64,000 bases of DNA from Flavobacterium psychrophilum (GCA_001708385.1 CP012388.1:2356001-2420000), one strand, 5' to 3'; shown: positions 8,322-16,878, numbered from the stretch's first letter. Program-made: numbers and translations. Notes: generated by a model not told the origin, from the sequence alone.

Positions 8322-8786
8322 GTTTAAAGTTTAAGGTTTAAAGTTGCTCAGCAACCCTTATATAAACAATATGGCAACGATAAAAAGATTTGAAGATCTG
8401 GAAATTTGGCAGGAAGCCAGAAGGCTAACCAGAGAAATATATATAATATCTGTTGAGACCGCTTTAAAGTCTGATTTCAGATTACGTGATCAGATAAAGG
8501 CATCTTCAGGATCTATTATGGGTAATATTGCCGAAGGCTTTGAAAGAAATGGCAATACTGAATTCAGGCAGTTTTTATCTATTGCAAAGGGTTCAGCAGG
8601 TGAAGCGAGTTCACAATTATATAGGATTTTTGATTTTGGTTATATAGATCAAGATAGATTTATACATCTAAAAGATAGTTTTGAGAATCTTAGCGGTAAA
8701 ATAAACAATTTTATAATCTATTTGAATAATAAGGATTTTAAGGGTACAAAGTTCCAATAGGCAACTTTAAACTTTAAACCTTAAAC
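8322..8786 (+). mobile_element. Four-helix-bundle gene cassette with 26-nt terminal inverted repeats
   Basis: A 465-bp unit between sufB and sufC. The left arm 8322-8347 and right arm 8761-8786 are inverted and match at 24 of 26 positions; both end inwardly in AAAGTTGC/GCAACTTT. Inside the left arm GTTGC-TCA-GCAAC (8343-8355) forms a small hairpin of its own. The only gene is an S23/IVP-type four-helix-bundle protein whose stop TAG (8758-8760) abuts the right arm. In RNA the arms would pair and put the ORF in a loop, as in 23S rRNA intervening sequences. There is no transposase and no obvious target-site duplication. Mobility is inferred from the repeat structure and the second element at 6722. 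Confidence 0.65.
8371..8760 (+). CDS. Four helix bundle protein (S23 / 23S rRNA IVS-type)
   Basis: A 129-residue protein of the S23/IVP family, the proteins found in 23S rRNA intervening sequences and related to the Avd accessory protein of diversity-generating retroelements. Known members form pentameric four-helix bundles with a basic surface. Family motifs are the N-terminal RFEDLEIWQEAR, NIAEGFER (52-59) and GSAGE (74-78). The start is the ATG at 8371; in-frame sequence back to 8344 belongs to the inverted repeat. The gene fills the space between the repeats and is inserted between sufB and sufC in the same direction, so it should be co-transcribed. It has no known role in Fe-S assembly, and its function here is unknown. 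Confidence 0.9.
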   Translation: MATIKRFEDLEIWQEARRLTREIYIISVETALKSDFRLRDQIKASSGSIMGNIAEGFERNGNTEFRQFLSIAKGSAGEASSQLYRIFDFGYIDQDRFIHLKDSFENLSGKINNFIIYLNNKDFKGTKFQ

Positions 8787-8796
8787 AAAAAAAGCA

Positions 8797-9543
8797 ATGT
8801 TAAGTATTAAGAATTTACACGCGCGTGTTGAGGATAAAGATATTCTAAGAGGTATTAACCTTGAGGTTAAAGCTGGTGAAGTACACGCTATCATGGGGCC
8901 AAACGGTTCAGGTAAGAGTACACTTTCATCGGTTATTGCCGGTAAAGAAGATTATGAAGTAACCGATGGTGAGATCCTTCTTGAAGGGGAAGATATTGGC
9001 GAACTGGCTCCTGAAGAAAGAGCACATAAAGGTGTTTTCTTATCGTTTCAGTATCCTGTAGAAATACCTGGAGTATCTGTAACGAACTTCATGAAAACAG
9101 CGATCAACGAAAGCCGCAAAGCAAAAGGACAAGAAGAAATGCCTGCTAACGAAATGCTTAAGCTTATCCGCGAAAAAAGCGAAATGCTTGAAATTGACCG
9201 TAAATTCCTTTCCCGTTCACTTAACGAAGGATTTTCGGGTGGTGAGAAAAAACGTAACGAGATCTTCCAGATGGCTATGCTTGAACCAAAGCTGGCTATT
9301 CTTGATGAAACCGATTCTGGTCTTGATATCGATGCACTTAGAATTGTTGCTAATGGCGTGAACAAACTACGTAGCGAAGACAATGCTGTAATTGTTATTA
9401 CACACTACCAAAGGCTTCTTGATTATATAGTTCCTGATTTTGTACACGTACTTTACAATGGAAAAATCGTAAAATCGGGCGGTAAAGAGCTTGCTTACGA
9501 ACTTGAAGAAAAAGGATACGACTGGATTAAATCGGAGAATTAA
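8797..9543 (+). CDS. sufC: Fe-S assembly ATPase SufC
   Basis: A 248-residue soluble ABC ATPase that drives the SufBC2D scaffold. Walker A is GPNGSGKST (34-42), the ABC signature is FSGGEKKR (146-153) and Walker B is LAILDE (166-171), followed by the D-loop and a switch His in ITHYQRLL. The length is normal. It begins 10 bases after the right arm of the inverted-repeat element, so the insertion has not broken the gene. sufD follows after one base, a sign of tight coupling. Confidence 0.97.
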   Translation: MLSIKNLHARVEDKDILRGINLEVKAGEVHAIMGPNGSGKSTLSSVIAGKEDYEVTDGEILLEGEDIGELAPEERAHKGVFLSFQYPVEIPGVSVTNFMKTAINESRKAKGQEEMPANEMLKLIREKSEMLEIDRKFLSRSLNEGFSGGEKKRNEIFQMAMLEPKLAILDETDSGLDIDALRIVANGVNKLRSEDNAVIVITHYQRLLDYIVPDFVHVLYNGKIVKSGGKELAYELEEKGYDWIKSEN

Positions 9544-9544
9544 G

Positions 9545-10861
9545 ATGGAGTTGAAGGAAAAATTATTATCCTCGTTTATGGCTTTTGAAGAGCAGGTTGA
9601 TGTTACAGCCGATCTTCACGATATTCGAACCGAAGCCCTTAAAAATTTTGAGGCTAAAGGCTTTCCTACCAAAAAAGAGGAAGCATGGAAATATACATCG
9701 CTAAATGCGGTGCTTAAGAACGATTTTAGTGTTTTCCCGAAAGAGGAAAGTGTAGTAAGTTACGAGGATGTGAAAAAGTATTTTATTCACGAAATCGATA
9801 CTTATAAAGTTGTTCTTATAGATGGTGTTTTTAGTTCATTCCTGTCGTCTACAACACACGAAGGAGTAGATATCTGTCTTATGTCTTCCGCGCTTACAAA
9901 GCCAAAGTATAAGGAAGTTATTGATACTTATTTTAATTCAATCGCCAATACAGAAGACAGCCTTACATCGCTAAATACTGCGTTTGCAAGCGAAGGTGCC
10001 TACATTAACGTTCCTAAAGGGAAAGTTGTTGAAAAACCAATTGAGCTTATGTGCTTCTCTACAGGCAACGAGGCTGCCATTATGGTACAACCCCGTAATC
10101 TTGTAATTGTTGGCGAAAATGCCCAGGTACAAATTATTGAAAGACACCAAAGCCTTAATGGTAATCCGGTGTTAACCAATTCGGTTACAGAAATATTTGT
10201 ACAGCAAAGAGCTATTGTAGATTATTATAAAATACAAAATGACCTGCAAAGTGCTAACCTGGTAGATAATACTTATATCGCTCAGAAAGCTAATAGTAAT
10301 GCGTCTGTGCATACTTTTTCTTTTGGAGGTAACATTACACGTAACAACCTTAATTTTTACCATCAGGGCGAGCATATTGAAAGTACGCTTAAAGGTATTA
10401 CCATTATCGGAGATAAGCAGCTCGTAGATCATTATACGCTGGTTCAGCATGCCACTCCAAACTGTGAGAGTCACCAAAACTATAAAGGTATTTTTGATGG
10501 TAATTCTACAGGGGTATTTAACGGTAAAATATACGTAGAAAGAGAAGCGCAGAAAACAGATGCTTTCCAACAAAATAACAATATATTACTTAGCGAAAAG
10601 GCTACTATAAATGCTAAACCGCAGCTAGAAATTTTTGCAGATGATGTAAAATGTTCTCACGGCTGTACAATTGGCCAGCTTGACGACAGTGCTATGTTCT
10701 ACATGCAGAGCCGTGGTATTCCTCAGAAAGAGGCTAAAGCTTTACTTATGTATGCATTTAGCAATGAGGTTATAGAAAGTATTAGAATACCGGCATTAAA
10801 AAGCAGAATTACAAAACTTATAGCTTCTAAATTGGGAGTAAGTATGGGTTTTGACCTTTAA
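9545..10861 (+). CDS. sufD: Fe-S assembly protein SufD
   Basis: A 438-residue SufD, the partner of SufB in SufBC2D and needed for iron acquisition by the complex. It has the SufBD beta-helix core and the C-terminal family segment around CSHGCTIGQLD. The start is the ATG at 9545, one base after the sufC stop; an in-frame extension back to 9491 lies inside sufC and is unlikely. A strong terminator at 10882 closes the operon. In many Flavobacteriia sufS and sufE follow here; in this genome they lie 16 kb downstream. Confidence 0.95.
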   Translation: MELKEKLLSSFMAFEEQVDVTADLHDIRTEALKNFEAKGFPTKKEEAWKYTSLNAVLKNDFSVFPKEESVVSYEDVKKYFIHEIDTYKVVLIDGVFSSFLSSTTHEGVDICLMSSALTKPKYKEVIDTYFNSIANTEDSLTSLNTAFASEGAYINVPKGKVVEKPIELMCFSTGNEAAIMVQPRNLVIVGENAQVQIIERHQSLNGNPVLTNSVTEIFVQQRAIVDYYKIQNDLQSANLVDNTYIAQKANSNASVHTFSFGGNITRNNLNFYHQGEHIESTLKGITIIGDKQLVDHYTLVQHATPNCESHQNYKGIFDGNSTGVFNGKIYVEREAQKTDAFQQNNNILLSEKATINAKPQLEIFADDVKCSHGCTIGQLDDSAMFYMQSRGIPQKEAKALLMYAFSNEVIESIRIPALKSRITKLIASKLGVSMGFDL

Positions 10862-10881
10862 AAAATATTTATAATGTCATC

Positions 10882-10916
10882 AAAGCTCCTGTGAAAACAG
10901 GAGCTTTTGTTTTTTT
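10882..10916 (+). terminator. Terminator of the sufABCD operon
   Basis: An 11-bp stem (10882-10892 with 10897-10907) with a GAAA loop, followed by TGTTTTTTT. The rest of the 309-base gap to the next gene holds the hmuR promoter region and nothing else I can identify. Confidence 0.9.
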
Positions 10917-11103
10917 GGAAGGTTTGCTTTATAGTAAAAATAGTAGTGATTGATAAAAATCATAGGATTTATTTCGTACAGTTATTCATGAGTTAACCAT
11001 GATATTTATAAATCGATAATTTATTAACAGCAGATCATTTATCGTTTTTACCTAAATATTTTATATTCTGAAAATTAGCTTTATTTAGAATTAGTAAAAA
11101 TAA

Positions 11104-11135
11104 TTTGCATATCTAAAACTTGACTGTTAGCTTTG
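11104..11135 (+). promoter_or_regulatory. hmuR promoter
   Basis: TTTG (11104-11107), a 20-base spacer and TAGCTTTG (11128-11135) form a near-ideal Bacteroidetes promoter. TTTAGAATTA occurs on both sides of it (about 11084 and 11143). The start of transcription should be near 11141. Confidence 0.75.
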
Positions 11136-11142
11136 CAGTCAA

Positions 11143-11159
11143 TTTAGAATTAATCTAAC
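11143..11159. promoter_or_regulatory. Candidate iron/heme operator at hmuR
   Basis: TTTAGAATTAATCTAAC contains the inverted repeat TTAGA-N5-TCTAA. It starts 7 nt after the -7 box. The 15-bp core TTAGAATTAATCTAA matches the hmuT site at 14 of 15 positions, and the sufA site is a close relative. The half-sites resemble DtxR-family boxes, but the regulator is not in this window. Confidence 0.55.
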
Positions 11160-11168
11160 TTAAGTTAG
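11155..11168. promoter_or_regulatory. Perfect 14-bp palindrome before the hmuR start codon
   Basis: CTAACTTAAGTTAG is a perfect palindrome that overlaps the operator by 4 bases and ends 2 bases before the ATG. It occupies the place of a ribosome binding site. It could be a second operator half-array or a small RNA hairpin that limits initiation. Confidence 0.4.
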
Positions 11169-11170
11169 TA

Positions 11171-13342
11171 ATGCACAAGCAAACACAAGTAATCCTATCT
11201 ATATTATCCCTGATTGGTATTAGCGCCACAGCACAACAAACCGTATCAGACACCATAAAACCTCCTAAAGTGACCCAACTTGAAGAAGTAGTTGTTACTA
11301 CAGGACAGATTGAACCTCAGTCATTAAGAAAATCAATTCAGAATGTTAAGGTTATCACCAGGCAAGATATTGAGCGCCTTGCAGCTAACAACCTCGCCGA
11401 TGTTTTAAATCAATCTTTAAATATTAACGTTAGAACCAACGGAGAAAGTGGACGATCTACCGTTTCTATGTTTGGACTTGACGGCCAATATTTTAAAATT
11501 CTTATAGATAACATACCTGTTATTAGTGAACAGGGACTTGGAAATAACGTAGACCTTACACAGATTAACCTTAACGATGTAGAGCGTATCGAGATAATAG
11601 AGGGCTCAATGGGGGTAACACACGGAGCCAATGCTGTAAGTGGAATATTAAATATCATTACCAAAAAATCTTCACTGGATAAATGGGAGATTAATGCAGC
11701 AATTCAGGAAGAAACTGTAGGTAGTGAATATGCTTTGTTTGATAAAGGGCGACATATACAATCGCTTAAGGTATCTAATAATATTTCAGAGAACTGGTTT
11801 GTGTCGGTAGGAGCTAACAGAAACGATTTTGCCGGGTTTTATGATAATAAGAAAGGTGTAAATTATACAGGTAATGATACGTTAAGGGGCTATAGCTCAT
11901 GGCTACCTAAAGAACAGATAATTACTAATGCACTTATTAATTACAATAAAGACAATTTTAGGGTATTCTATAAATTTGATTACCTGAATGAAGTTATAGA
12001 TTATGCAAGTCCTTTTGTAACGCCTATACCAAATTATCCCTTTGAAGATACTTACTACTCTAAAGACAGACGATATTATGTAGAAAGATTTTACCACCAT
12101 TTAAATTCTTATGGAAAGTTATTTGGTGATATCAATTATAACATATCGCTTTCATACCAAAAGCAGACGAGGGATCTTGAAACTTTTGATTACCTTATTT
12201 TGAGCAGGGATGAAATTAAAAATGACAGATTTACTTATCTGTCTAAAGAAGTTCTATATTCCACTGGTATGTTCACAAACTTCTTCAAAAGTGAACTTAT
12301 AGACTTTCAATTGGGGTATGAATTGGTTAATGATAAGGGATTTGCAGATGGCAGGGCCGGTTTATTTTTAAATGATTCGGGACAGCGTGAATCTAAAAGG
12401 GCAAGACTTGAAAATTATGATATCTATGCTTCAGCAGAGATAAAATGTACCGAGAGATTTTCAATACGTCCGGGATTTAGGTATTCTTTTCAATCAGCGT
12501 TTGAAAATCAACAGGCATCATCTATAGGTTTCAGATACCTGTTTAATAAAAATCTTGAGGTGAGGGCATCATTTGGTAAGTCATACAAAACACCAAATTT
12601 TGACGAACTATATACATACTTTGTAGATAGCAACCATAATGTACAGGGAAATGAAAATTTAGTACCTGAAAACAGTATGTCTTATGAAGGTAGTGTAAAA
12701 AAGACAACATACTTTGATTCTGGTCTTGTGCTTTCTAACAGTATTGTTGTAACGCATCTTAATGTTGAAGACAAAATAAGTTTGGTATTGGCAGCAGTAG
12801 ATCCCGTTCCTGCATACCAATATCTAAACATTAACAATTATAAAACCTGGAATTTTTCTACGCTTCACCAGTTAGCGTATAAAGATTTTGAAGCGAAGGT
12901 TGGAGCTTCTCTTGCAGGAGTAGCACAAAGATTGGATACAGGGGCTGAAAATGCTGTTTCCAGCGATGATTATCTGTATTCGCTTCAGTTAAACGGAAGT
13001 CTTGGCTACACGGTTCCCAAATGGAATACTGTTTTTGCACTGTATTATAAATTTAACGGACGTTTCCAGCAATACCAGCAGGGTGTTGACGCTGATGGGG
13101 AAACTACATTTGAATTATCTAAAGTGCCATCGTTTAGTATGATGGATGCTTCTATAACCAAAACTTTCCTGGATAAAAACCTTGGGCTTACCGTTGGAGC
13201 AAGGAACCTGCTTAATGTGAAAAATGTACAAACAACACAGGCTTCAGGTACAGGTGGTCATGCCGGCCCATCGTCAACATTGCCATTGGGTTACGGCACA
13301 TCATTTTTTGTAAAACTATCGTATAATCTTAATTTTAATTAA
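11171..13342 (+). CDS. hmuR: TonB-dependent outer-membrane receptor, heme/hemoprotein type
   Basis: A 723-residue TonB-dependent receptor. Signal peptide about 1-21, TonB-box-like segment LEEVVVTTGQ (about 37-46), plug domain to about 165 with the usual VNVRTNG and NRIEIIEG-like segments, then a 22-strand-type barrel ending in aromatic-rich FFVKLSYNLNF. The substrate is inferred: the next gene encodes HmuY, and HmuR-HmuY pairs bind and import heme in Porphyromonas. The hmuTUVS operon lies 9 kb away and shares its operator. The spacing to hmuY is 12 bases. The symbol is given by context and the barrel does not prove heme specificity. Confidence 0.8.
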   Translation: MHKQTQVILSILSLIGISATAQQTVSDTIKPPKVTQLEEVVVTTGQIEPQSLRKSIQNVKVITRQDIERLAANNLADVLNQSLNINVRTNGESGRSTVSMFGLDGQYFKILIDNIPVISEQGLGNNVDLTQINLNDVERIEIIEGSMGVTHGANAVSGILNIITKKSSLDKWEINAAIQEETVGSEYALFDKGRHIQSLKVSNNISENWFVSVGANRNDFAGFYDNKKGVNYTGNDTLRGYSSWLPKEQIITNALINYNKDNFRVFYKFDYLNEVIDYASPFVTPIPNYPFEDTYYSKDRRYYVERFYHHLNSYGKLFGDINYNISLSYQKQTRDLETFDYLILSRDEIKNDRFTYLSKEVLYSTGMFTNFFKSELIDFQLGYELVNDKGFADGRAGLFLNDSGQRESKRARLENYDIYASAEIKCTERFSIRPGFRYSFQSAFENQQASSIGFRYLFNKNLEVRASFGKSYKTPNFDELYTYFVDSNHNVQGNENLVPENSMSYEGSVKKTTYFDSGLVLSNSIVVTHLNVEDKISLVLAAVDPVPAYQYLNINNYKTWNFSTLHQLAYKDFEAKVGASLAGVAQRLDTGAENAVSSDDYLYSLQLNGSLGYTVPKWNTVFALYYKFNGRFQQYQQGVDADGETTFELSKVPSFSMMDASITKTFLDKNLGLTVGARNLLNVKNVQTTQASGTGGHAGPSSTLPLGYGTSFFVKLSYNLNFN

Positions 13343-13354
13343 TACCAATATATC

Positions 13355-14776
13355 ATGAAAAAAGGTTTTCTTTTCCTGCTATCGGCATTTGTACTTGCGC
13401 TTACCGTATCATGCGGTGACGATGATAGCAAAACGAACGGGACTGCAATTTCGGTTTCATTTGCTAACCAGTCTACGAATATTACTGCCGCTGCCACACC
13501 AATACAAATAGTATTTTCTGCTCCCGCTTCATCTGCAGGTCAGGTAACGGTTCAGCTTGCTGCTTCAAACGTAGTATATGGTACAGATTTTACAACTACC
13601 CCTGCCGCTACAGGTAATACAGTTGTTGTTCCTTTTAATTCCGGAGCAACCGGAGCAACTTTTACGCTTAACAATCTTGCAGATCTTAGTGAAGAGCAAA
13701 TAGGGAGCGTAACATTTACAATATCTAATATCTCTATAAACGGTACTGCTACAGGTATTACAAGTACATTGGTTAATTTTTATGAGGCTGCATCTTCAGG
13801 TGCTGCTATTGCTGCGCTTACAGGTGGCCCTAATCAGCCTAACCAGGTTTACGTAGACTTAAGCGGTGCAAGTTCAGTTGAAGTACCAAGGGTTTCTTGG
13901 GATCTTGGTTTTTCTGCTGCAGATAATTTCAGGCTTGTAATTAACGGTTCGCTTAAAATGGCTGCAAAAGCACTTAGCTCTACAAATATTGATGAAGTAG
14001 TACAAGAAGATAGTGCATTACTTTTCGGACAAGGCGCCGGTAGTCCCGACATTATCGACGATCCTTCTGGAGATATTACAAAAACAGTAATAAAAGAAGT
14101 TTCGACAACAGATTCTGAAAACCCTGTATATCTTGTTAATCTTGGTAACGGTCCTTCTGCATCAACTCCTGCTATAGGTACAGAAGGTTCTGCAGCGGGA
14201 GCGCACAGAGGCTGGAAAAAAATACGTATTTTGAGAAGTGGTAATGATTATGTTTTACAATATGCAGATATCAACGCTACAACGCACCAGGAAGTTACAA
14301 TTACAAAAAATGCAGCTTTCAACTTTACGTTCTTTAGCTTTACAACGAACAATGTTGTAAATGTTGAGCCTCAAAAAAACCTTTGGGATATTAACTTTAC
14401 TACGTTTACAAACTTTGTAAGTACAGGAAGTAGCTTTATACCTTACTACTATGCAGATTTTATCGTTACTAACGTCAAAGGCGGTGCAAGGTCGTATGAA
14501 GTCATAAATACAGACCAGCTAACATATACAAGCTTTGCACTAAGCAATGTAGACCCGTCTAAATTTACCGAAGACCAGCGTAATATTGGCTCTAACTGGA
14601 GAGCAACAAGCGTTACAGGTTCTGATGGTATACCGGTATCTCAGTTTGTAATAAAAACAGATCGTTTTTATGTAGTTAAAGATGCAGTTGGAAATATTTA
14701 CAAATTAAGATTGACCCAGGGTACTGACGGTGGTGTGAGAGGCTACCCTAAATTTGAATATTCTCTACTTAAATAG
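13355..14776 (+). CDS. hmuY: HmuY family heme-binding lipoprotein with extra N-terminal domain
   Basis: A 473-residue lipoprotein (lipobox TVSC, Cys20) with CGDDD after the Cys; acidic residues there act as a surface-export signal in Bacteroidetes. Residues about 30-145 look like a Calx-beta or Ig-type domain (SVSFANQSTNI, ending in VTFTISNISING). From about 155 the HmuY domain begins (QVYVDLSG, WDLGFSA) and runs to the C-terminus. Classical HmuY is only about 220 residues, so this is a long two-domain version. HmuY-type hemophores capture heme at the cell surface and hand it to HmuR. It is co-transcribed with hmuR and followed by a terminator. Confidence 0.82.
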   Translation: MKKGFLFLLSAFVLALTVSCGDDDSKTNGTAISVSFANQSTNITAAATPIQIVFSAPASSAGQVTVQLAASNVVYGTDFTTTPAATGNTVVVPFNSGATGATFTLNNLADLSEEQIGSVTFTISNISINGTATGITSTLVNFYEAASSGAAIAALTGGPNQPNQVYVDLSGASSVEVPRVSWDLGFSAADNFRLVINGSLKMAAKALSSTNIDEVVQEDSALLFGQGAGSPDIIDDPSGDITKTVIKEVSTTDSENPVYLVNLGNGPSASTPAIGTEGSAAGAHRGWKKIRILRSGNDYVLQYADINATTHQEVTITKNAAFNFTFFSFTTNNVVNVEPQKNLWDINFTTFTNFVSTGSSFIPYYYADFIVTNVKGGARSYEVINTDQLTYTSFALSNVDPSKFTEDQRNIGSNWRATSVTGSDGIPVSQFVIKTDRFYVVKDAVGNIYKLRLTQGTDGGVRGYPKFEYSLLK

Positions 14777-14804
14777 AATTATAAGTTAGTTTTTGTTTTA
14801 TTTG

Positions 14805-14842
14805 TCCCGGCAGTTTTTGTGTATAAACTGTCGGGATTTTTA
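14805..14842 (+). terminator. Terminator of hmuR-hmuY
   Basis: A 12-bp stem (14805-14816 with 14825-14836) with one G-U pair, followed by a T-run, 29 bases after the hmuY stop. Confidence 0.8.
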
Positions 14843-14953
14843 TGCATTGAAATCAAAGTTTTTGAAAGTTTTCTAGCTAGGGTTTATAGGAAGCACAAAA
14901 GTCGCTTAGAGCGGTTTATTTTAGCTTATACGAGCTGCAGATATCAAATCAAA

Positions 14954-14988
14954 AAAGCCCCTGACTGTTCCGTCTGGGGCTTTCTTAA
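14954..14988 (-). terminator. Terminator of the small Ala/Thr/Gln-rich protein gene
   Basis: Stem AAAGCCCC (14954-14961) with GGGGCTTT (14976-14983), extended by GAC/GTC across one T-T mismatch. On the minus strand it is followed by TTTTTTG. It lies about 50 bases after the minus-strand stop. Confidence 0.65.
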
Positions 14989-15037
14989 AGCAGGGAAAAT
15001 AGAAAATCCTGCTTGTTTATATAATGGCGCTAAAAAA

Positions 15038-15307
15038 TTAGTTAGATTTTTTAGCTGGGTCAGCCTTTTTAGTTTCTGTTGTTACCTCTTTTTTAGTAGC
15101 CTCTACCTTTTGTGCAGATGCTGCCTGGGTAGCAGGTTGTGCTGTTGTAGCTGCAGCAGCAGGTTTAGCCTGTGCCGTTGAAGTTGTTGTAGCAGTTTGT
15201 GTTGTCGTTGTTGTTTGTGCCGGCTGAGCTGGTTGTGTTGCCGGTTTTTCCTGTGCCATTGCCATAACGCCTGTTAGCATTAATGCGCTTAAAAATAACT
15301 TTTTCAT
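15038..15307 (-). CDS. Small secreted low-complexity (Ala/Thr/Gln/Lys) protein
   Basis: An 89-residue protein with a clear signal peptide (cleavage after AMA near residue 18). The mature part is built almost only of A, T, Q, K, P and E, Thr/Gln-rich in the middle and Lys-rich at the end, with no predicted fold. It could be a periplasmic or surface linker-type or stress protein; I do not recognise a family. Its own terminator and the clear signal peptide support a real gene. The overlapping plus-strand frame at 14819-15181 is judged a shadow. The 286-base gap to rnpA shows no other gene. Confidence 0.6.
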   Translation of the reverse strand: MKKLFLSALMLTGVMAMAQEKPATQPAQPAQTTTTTQTATTTSTAQAKPAAAATTAQPATQAASAQKVEATKKEVTTETKKADPAKKSN

Positions 15308-15581
15308 ATGTATATATTTTATTTTAATTTTTTGATGTTATATGAAGTGCAACTTTAGTGCCTTATAAATATCCAAATATATTGTTTGCCAGATTTTTGA
15401 TTTTAAAATATTGATTATCAAAGGTTAATATAGTTTTATTGTCGCATTTGCTTTTATTTTAAAAAGGATTTAATGTGTGTAAAATGTAGAAATGTGTAGA
15501 GAAATTTGGGGAGTTTTGTGTGTAAATTTTGTTTATGCTATTTCTGCCAGAATGTAGAATCTAAAAAAATTAAATTAATGT

Positions 15582-15589
15582 TACCTTTG
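15582..15589 (+). promoter_or_regulatory. rnpA -7 promoter element
   Basis: TACCTTTG fits TAnnTTTG exactly. It ends 4 bases before the rnpA ATG (15594), so the predicted transcription start falls at or next to the start codon and the mRNA would be leaderless or nearly so. No -33 element at the right distance was seen. Confidence 0.55.
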
Positions 15590-15593
15590 CGCC

Positions 15594-15983
15594 ATGCAAA
15601 ATGGGCAATACACATATCCAAAACTCGAAAAACTAAAGAGCCGTACCATTATAGACCTAATGTTTACAGAAGGTAAATCGGTTTCGAAGTATCCATTGCG
15701 ATTGGTATATGTGCCTATTGACAAAAACTACACCGACGGATCGCCGTTAAAAATGGGTGTATCTGTGTCGAAAAAATACTTTAAGAGAGCGCATGATCGT
15801 AATTACTTTAAACGTGTATTGCGTGAAGTATATCGCCACCACAAACATATCATTATAGACAGGCTGGATAAGCCGTATGCCTTTATGTTTTTTTACCAGA
15901 CCAAAGACCGTCTTTCTTTTGAAGAAATAAATACCAAATGCATACTGCTTTTTGAAAAGTTTGCAGCACAGGAACAATTGTAA
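15594..15983 (+). CDS. rnpA: Ribonuclease P protein component
   Basis: A 129-residue RnpA, the protein subunit that helps RNase P RNA cut the 5' leader from pre-tRNA. The family core is seen: FTEGKSVSKYPLRLVYV and the basic RNR-type motif KRAHDRNYFKRVLRE (about 64-78). The start at 15594 fits the usual N-terminus of the family (YTYPKLEKLKSR), even though the -7 box is only 4 bases away. Unlike many bacteria, rpmH is not adjacent. The next gene, on the same strand, follows after 64 bases. Confidence 0.93.
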   Translation: MQNGQYTYPKLEKLKSRTIIDLMFTEGKSVSKYPLRLVYVPIDKNYTDGSPLKMGVSVSKKYFKRAHDRNYFKRVLREVYRHHKHIIIDRLDKPYAFMFFYQTKDRLSFEEINTKCILLFEKFAAQEQL

Positions 15984-16047
15984 ATATACTTTAGGTACTT
16001 TACACTAAGTGGGTTGTATTTAGCGTTACAGGATAAATCACCAACCC

Positions 16048-16878
16048 ATGAAAACCACAATTTGTTCACTATTACTTTTGTTAGCCCTTGCTGGCTGTAA
16101 ACAGAAAGAAGAAGCTGTTATGGAAACAGCGATGCTTGGAGAGCCTTCTGTATCCAACGCTCCACTTGCCGATTCTGATAAAGCAGCATCTGTATCGGGG
16201 GTTGCATATCCTACACAAAAAATTATAAAGAACGCCACGTTGCGTTTTGAAAGTGAAGATCTTTCGGCGACTGCTGAAAACATTTACAAAGCAGTAAAAA
16301 AGTATAAGGCTCAGTTACAAAACGACTCTGAAGGTAAAAACGATTACTCGCTTACCCGAACCATGACGGTGCGTATACCATCGCAATATTTCGAAGCTTT
16401 TCTTACCGATATAGGAAAAGGAGTTAAATACTTCGATACAAAAGAAATATCCTCTGAAGATGTTACAGAGCAATACGTAGATACAGAGGCACGTATTAAA
16501 GCTAAAAAAGTGCTGGAGCAACGTTACCTTGAACTTATAGGTAAGGCTAAAAAAGTATCGGAAATACTGGAGATTGAAAAAGAACTATCGGCCATTCGTG
16601 AGGAGATTGAGGCAAAAGAGGGGCAGTTGCGCTATATGCAAAGCCGCGTGGCGCTAAGCACGGTTAGCATAGAGTTTTATAAAGCTACTGCCGAAAAGCC
16701 CGATGCTACAGTGTCGTACGGCTCTAAAATGTGGAACGCTGTAAAATCCGGTTTTAACGGGCTTTCAAGTTTCTTTATCGGGTTGCTGTACATATGGCCT
16801 TTTATCCTTATTTTCGTAATTGCGTTTTTTATTATCAGGAAAAAATTAAAGAAAAAGAAACATGGTGAAAATGCTTAG
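16048..16878 (+). CDS. DUF4349 domain lipoprotein
   Basis: A 276-residue lipoprotein (lipobox LAGC, Cys17). The DUF4349 domain spans about 55-265: a beta segment (NATLRFESEDL), a long coiled coil (about 150-205, rich in Glu and Lys) and a C-terminal membrane helix (about 240-265) followed by a Lys-rich tail. The combination suggests attachment to a membrane at both ends. The function is unknown in the family. The last 17 bases overlap the start of the S41 protease gene, which points to translational coupling. Confidence 0.85.
   Translation: MKTTICSLLLLLALAGCKQKEEAVMETAMLGEPSVSNAPLADSDKAASVSGVAYPTQKIIKNATLRFESEDLSATAENIYKAVKKYKAQLQNDSEGKNDYSLTRTMTVRIPSQYFEAFLTDIGKGVKYFDTKEISSEDVTEQYVDTEARIKAKKVLEQRYLELIGKAKKVSEILEIEKELSAIREEIEAKEGQLRYMQSRVALSTVSIEFYKATAEKPDATVSYGSKMWNAVKSGFNGLSSFFIGLLYIWPFILIFVIAFFIIRKKLKKKKHGENA

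Noticed and set aside
9491..9544. An upstream start for sufD within sufC
   Set aside because: The extension is out of frame with sufC and lacks family sequence; the ATG at 9545 gives the normal N-terminus.
14819..15181. A plus-strand frame overlapping the small Ala/Thr/Gln-rich gene
   Set aside because: It reads through a terminator hairpin pair and gives a Cys- and Ser-rich product that mirrors the repetitive minus-strand gene.
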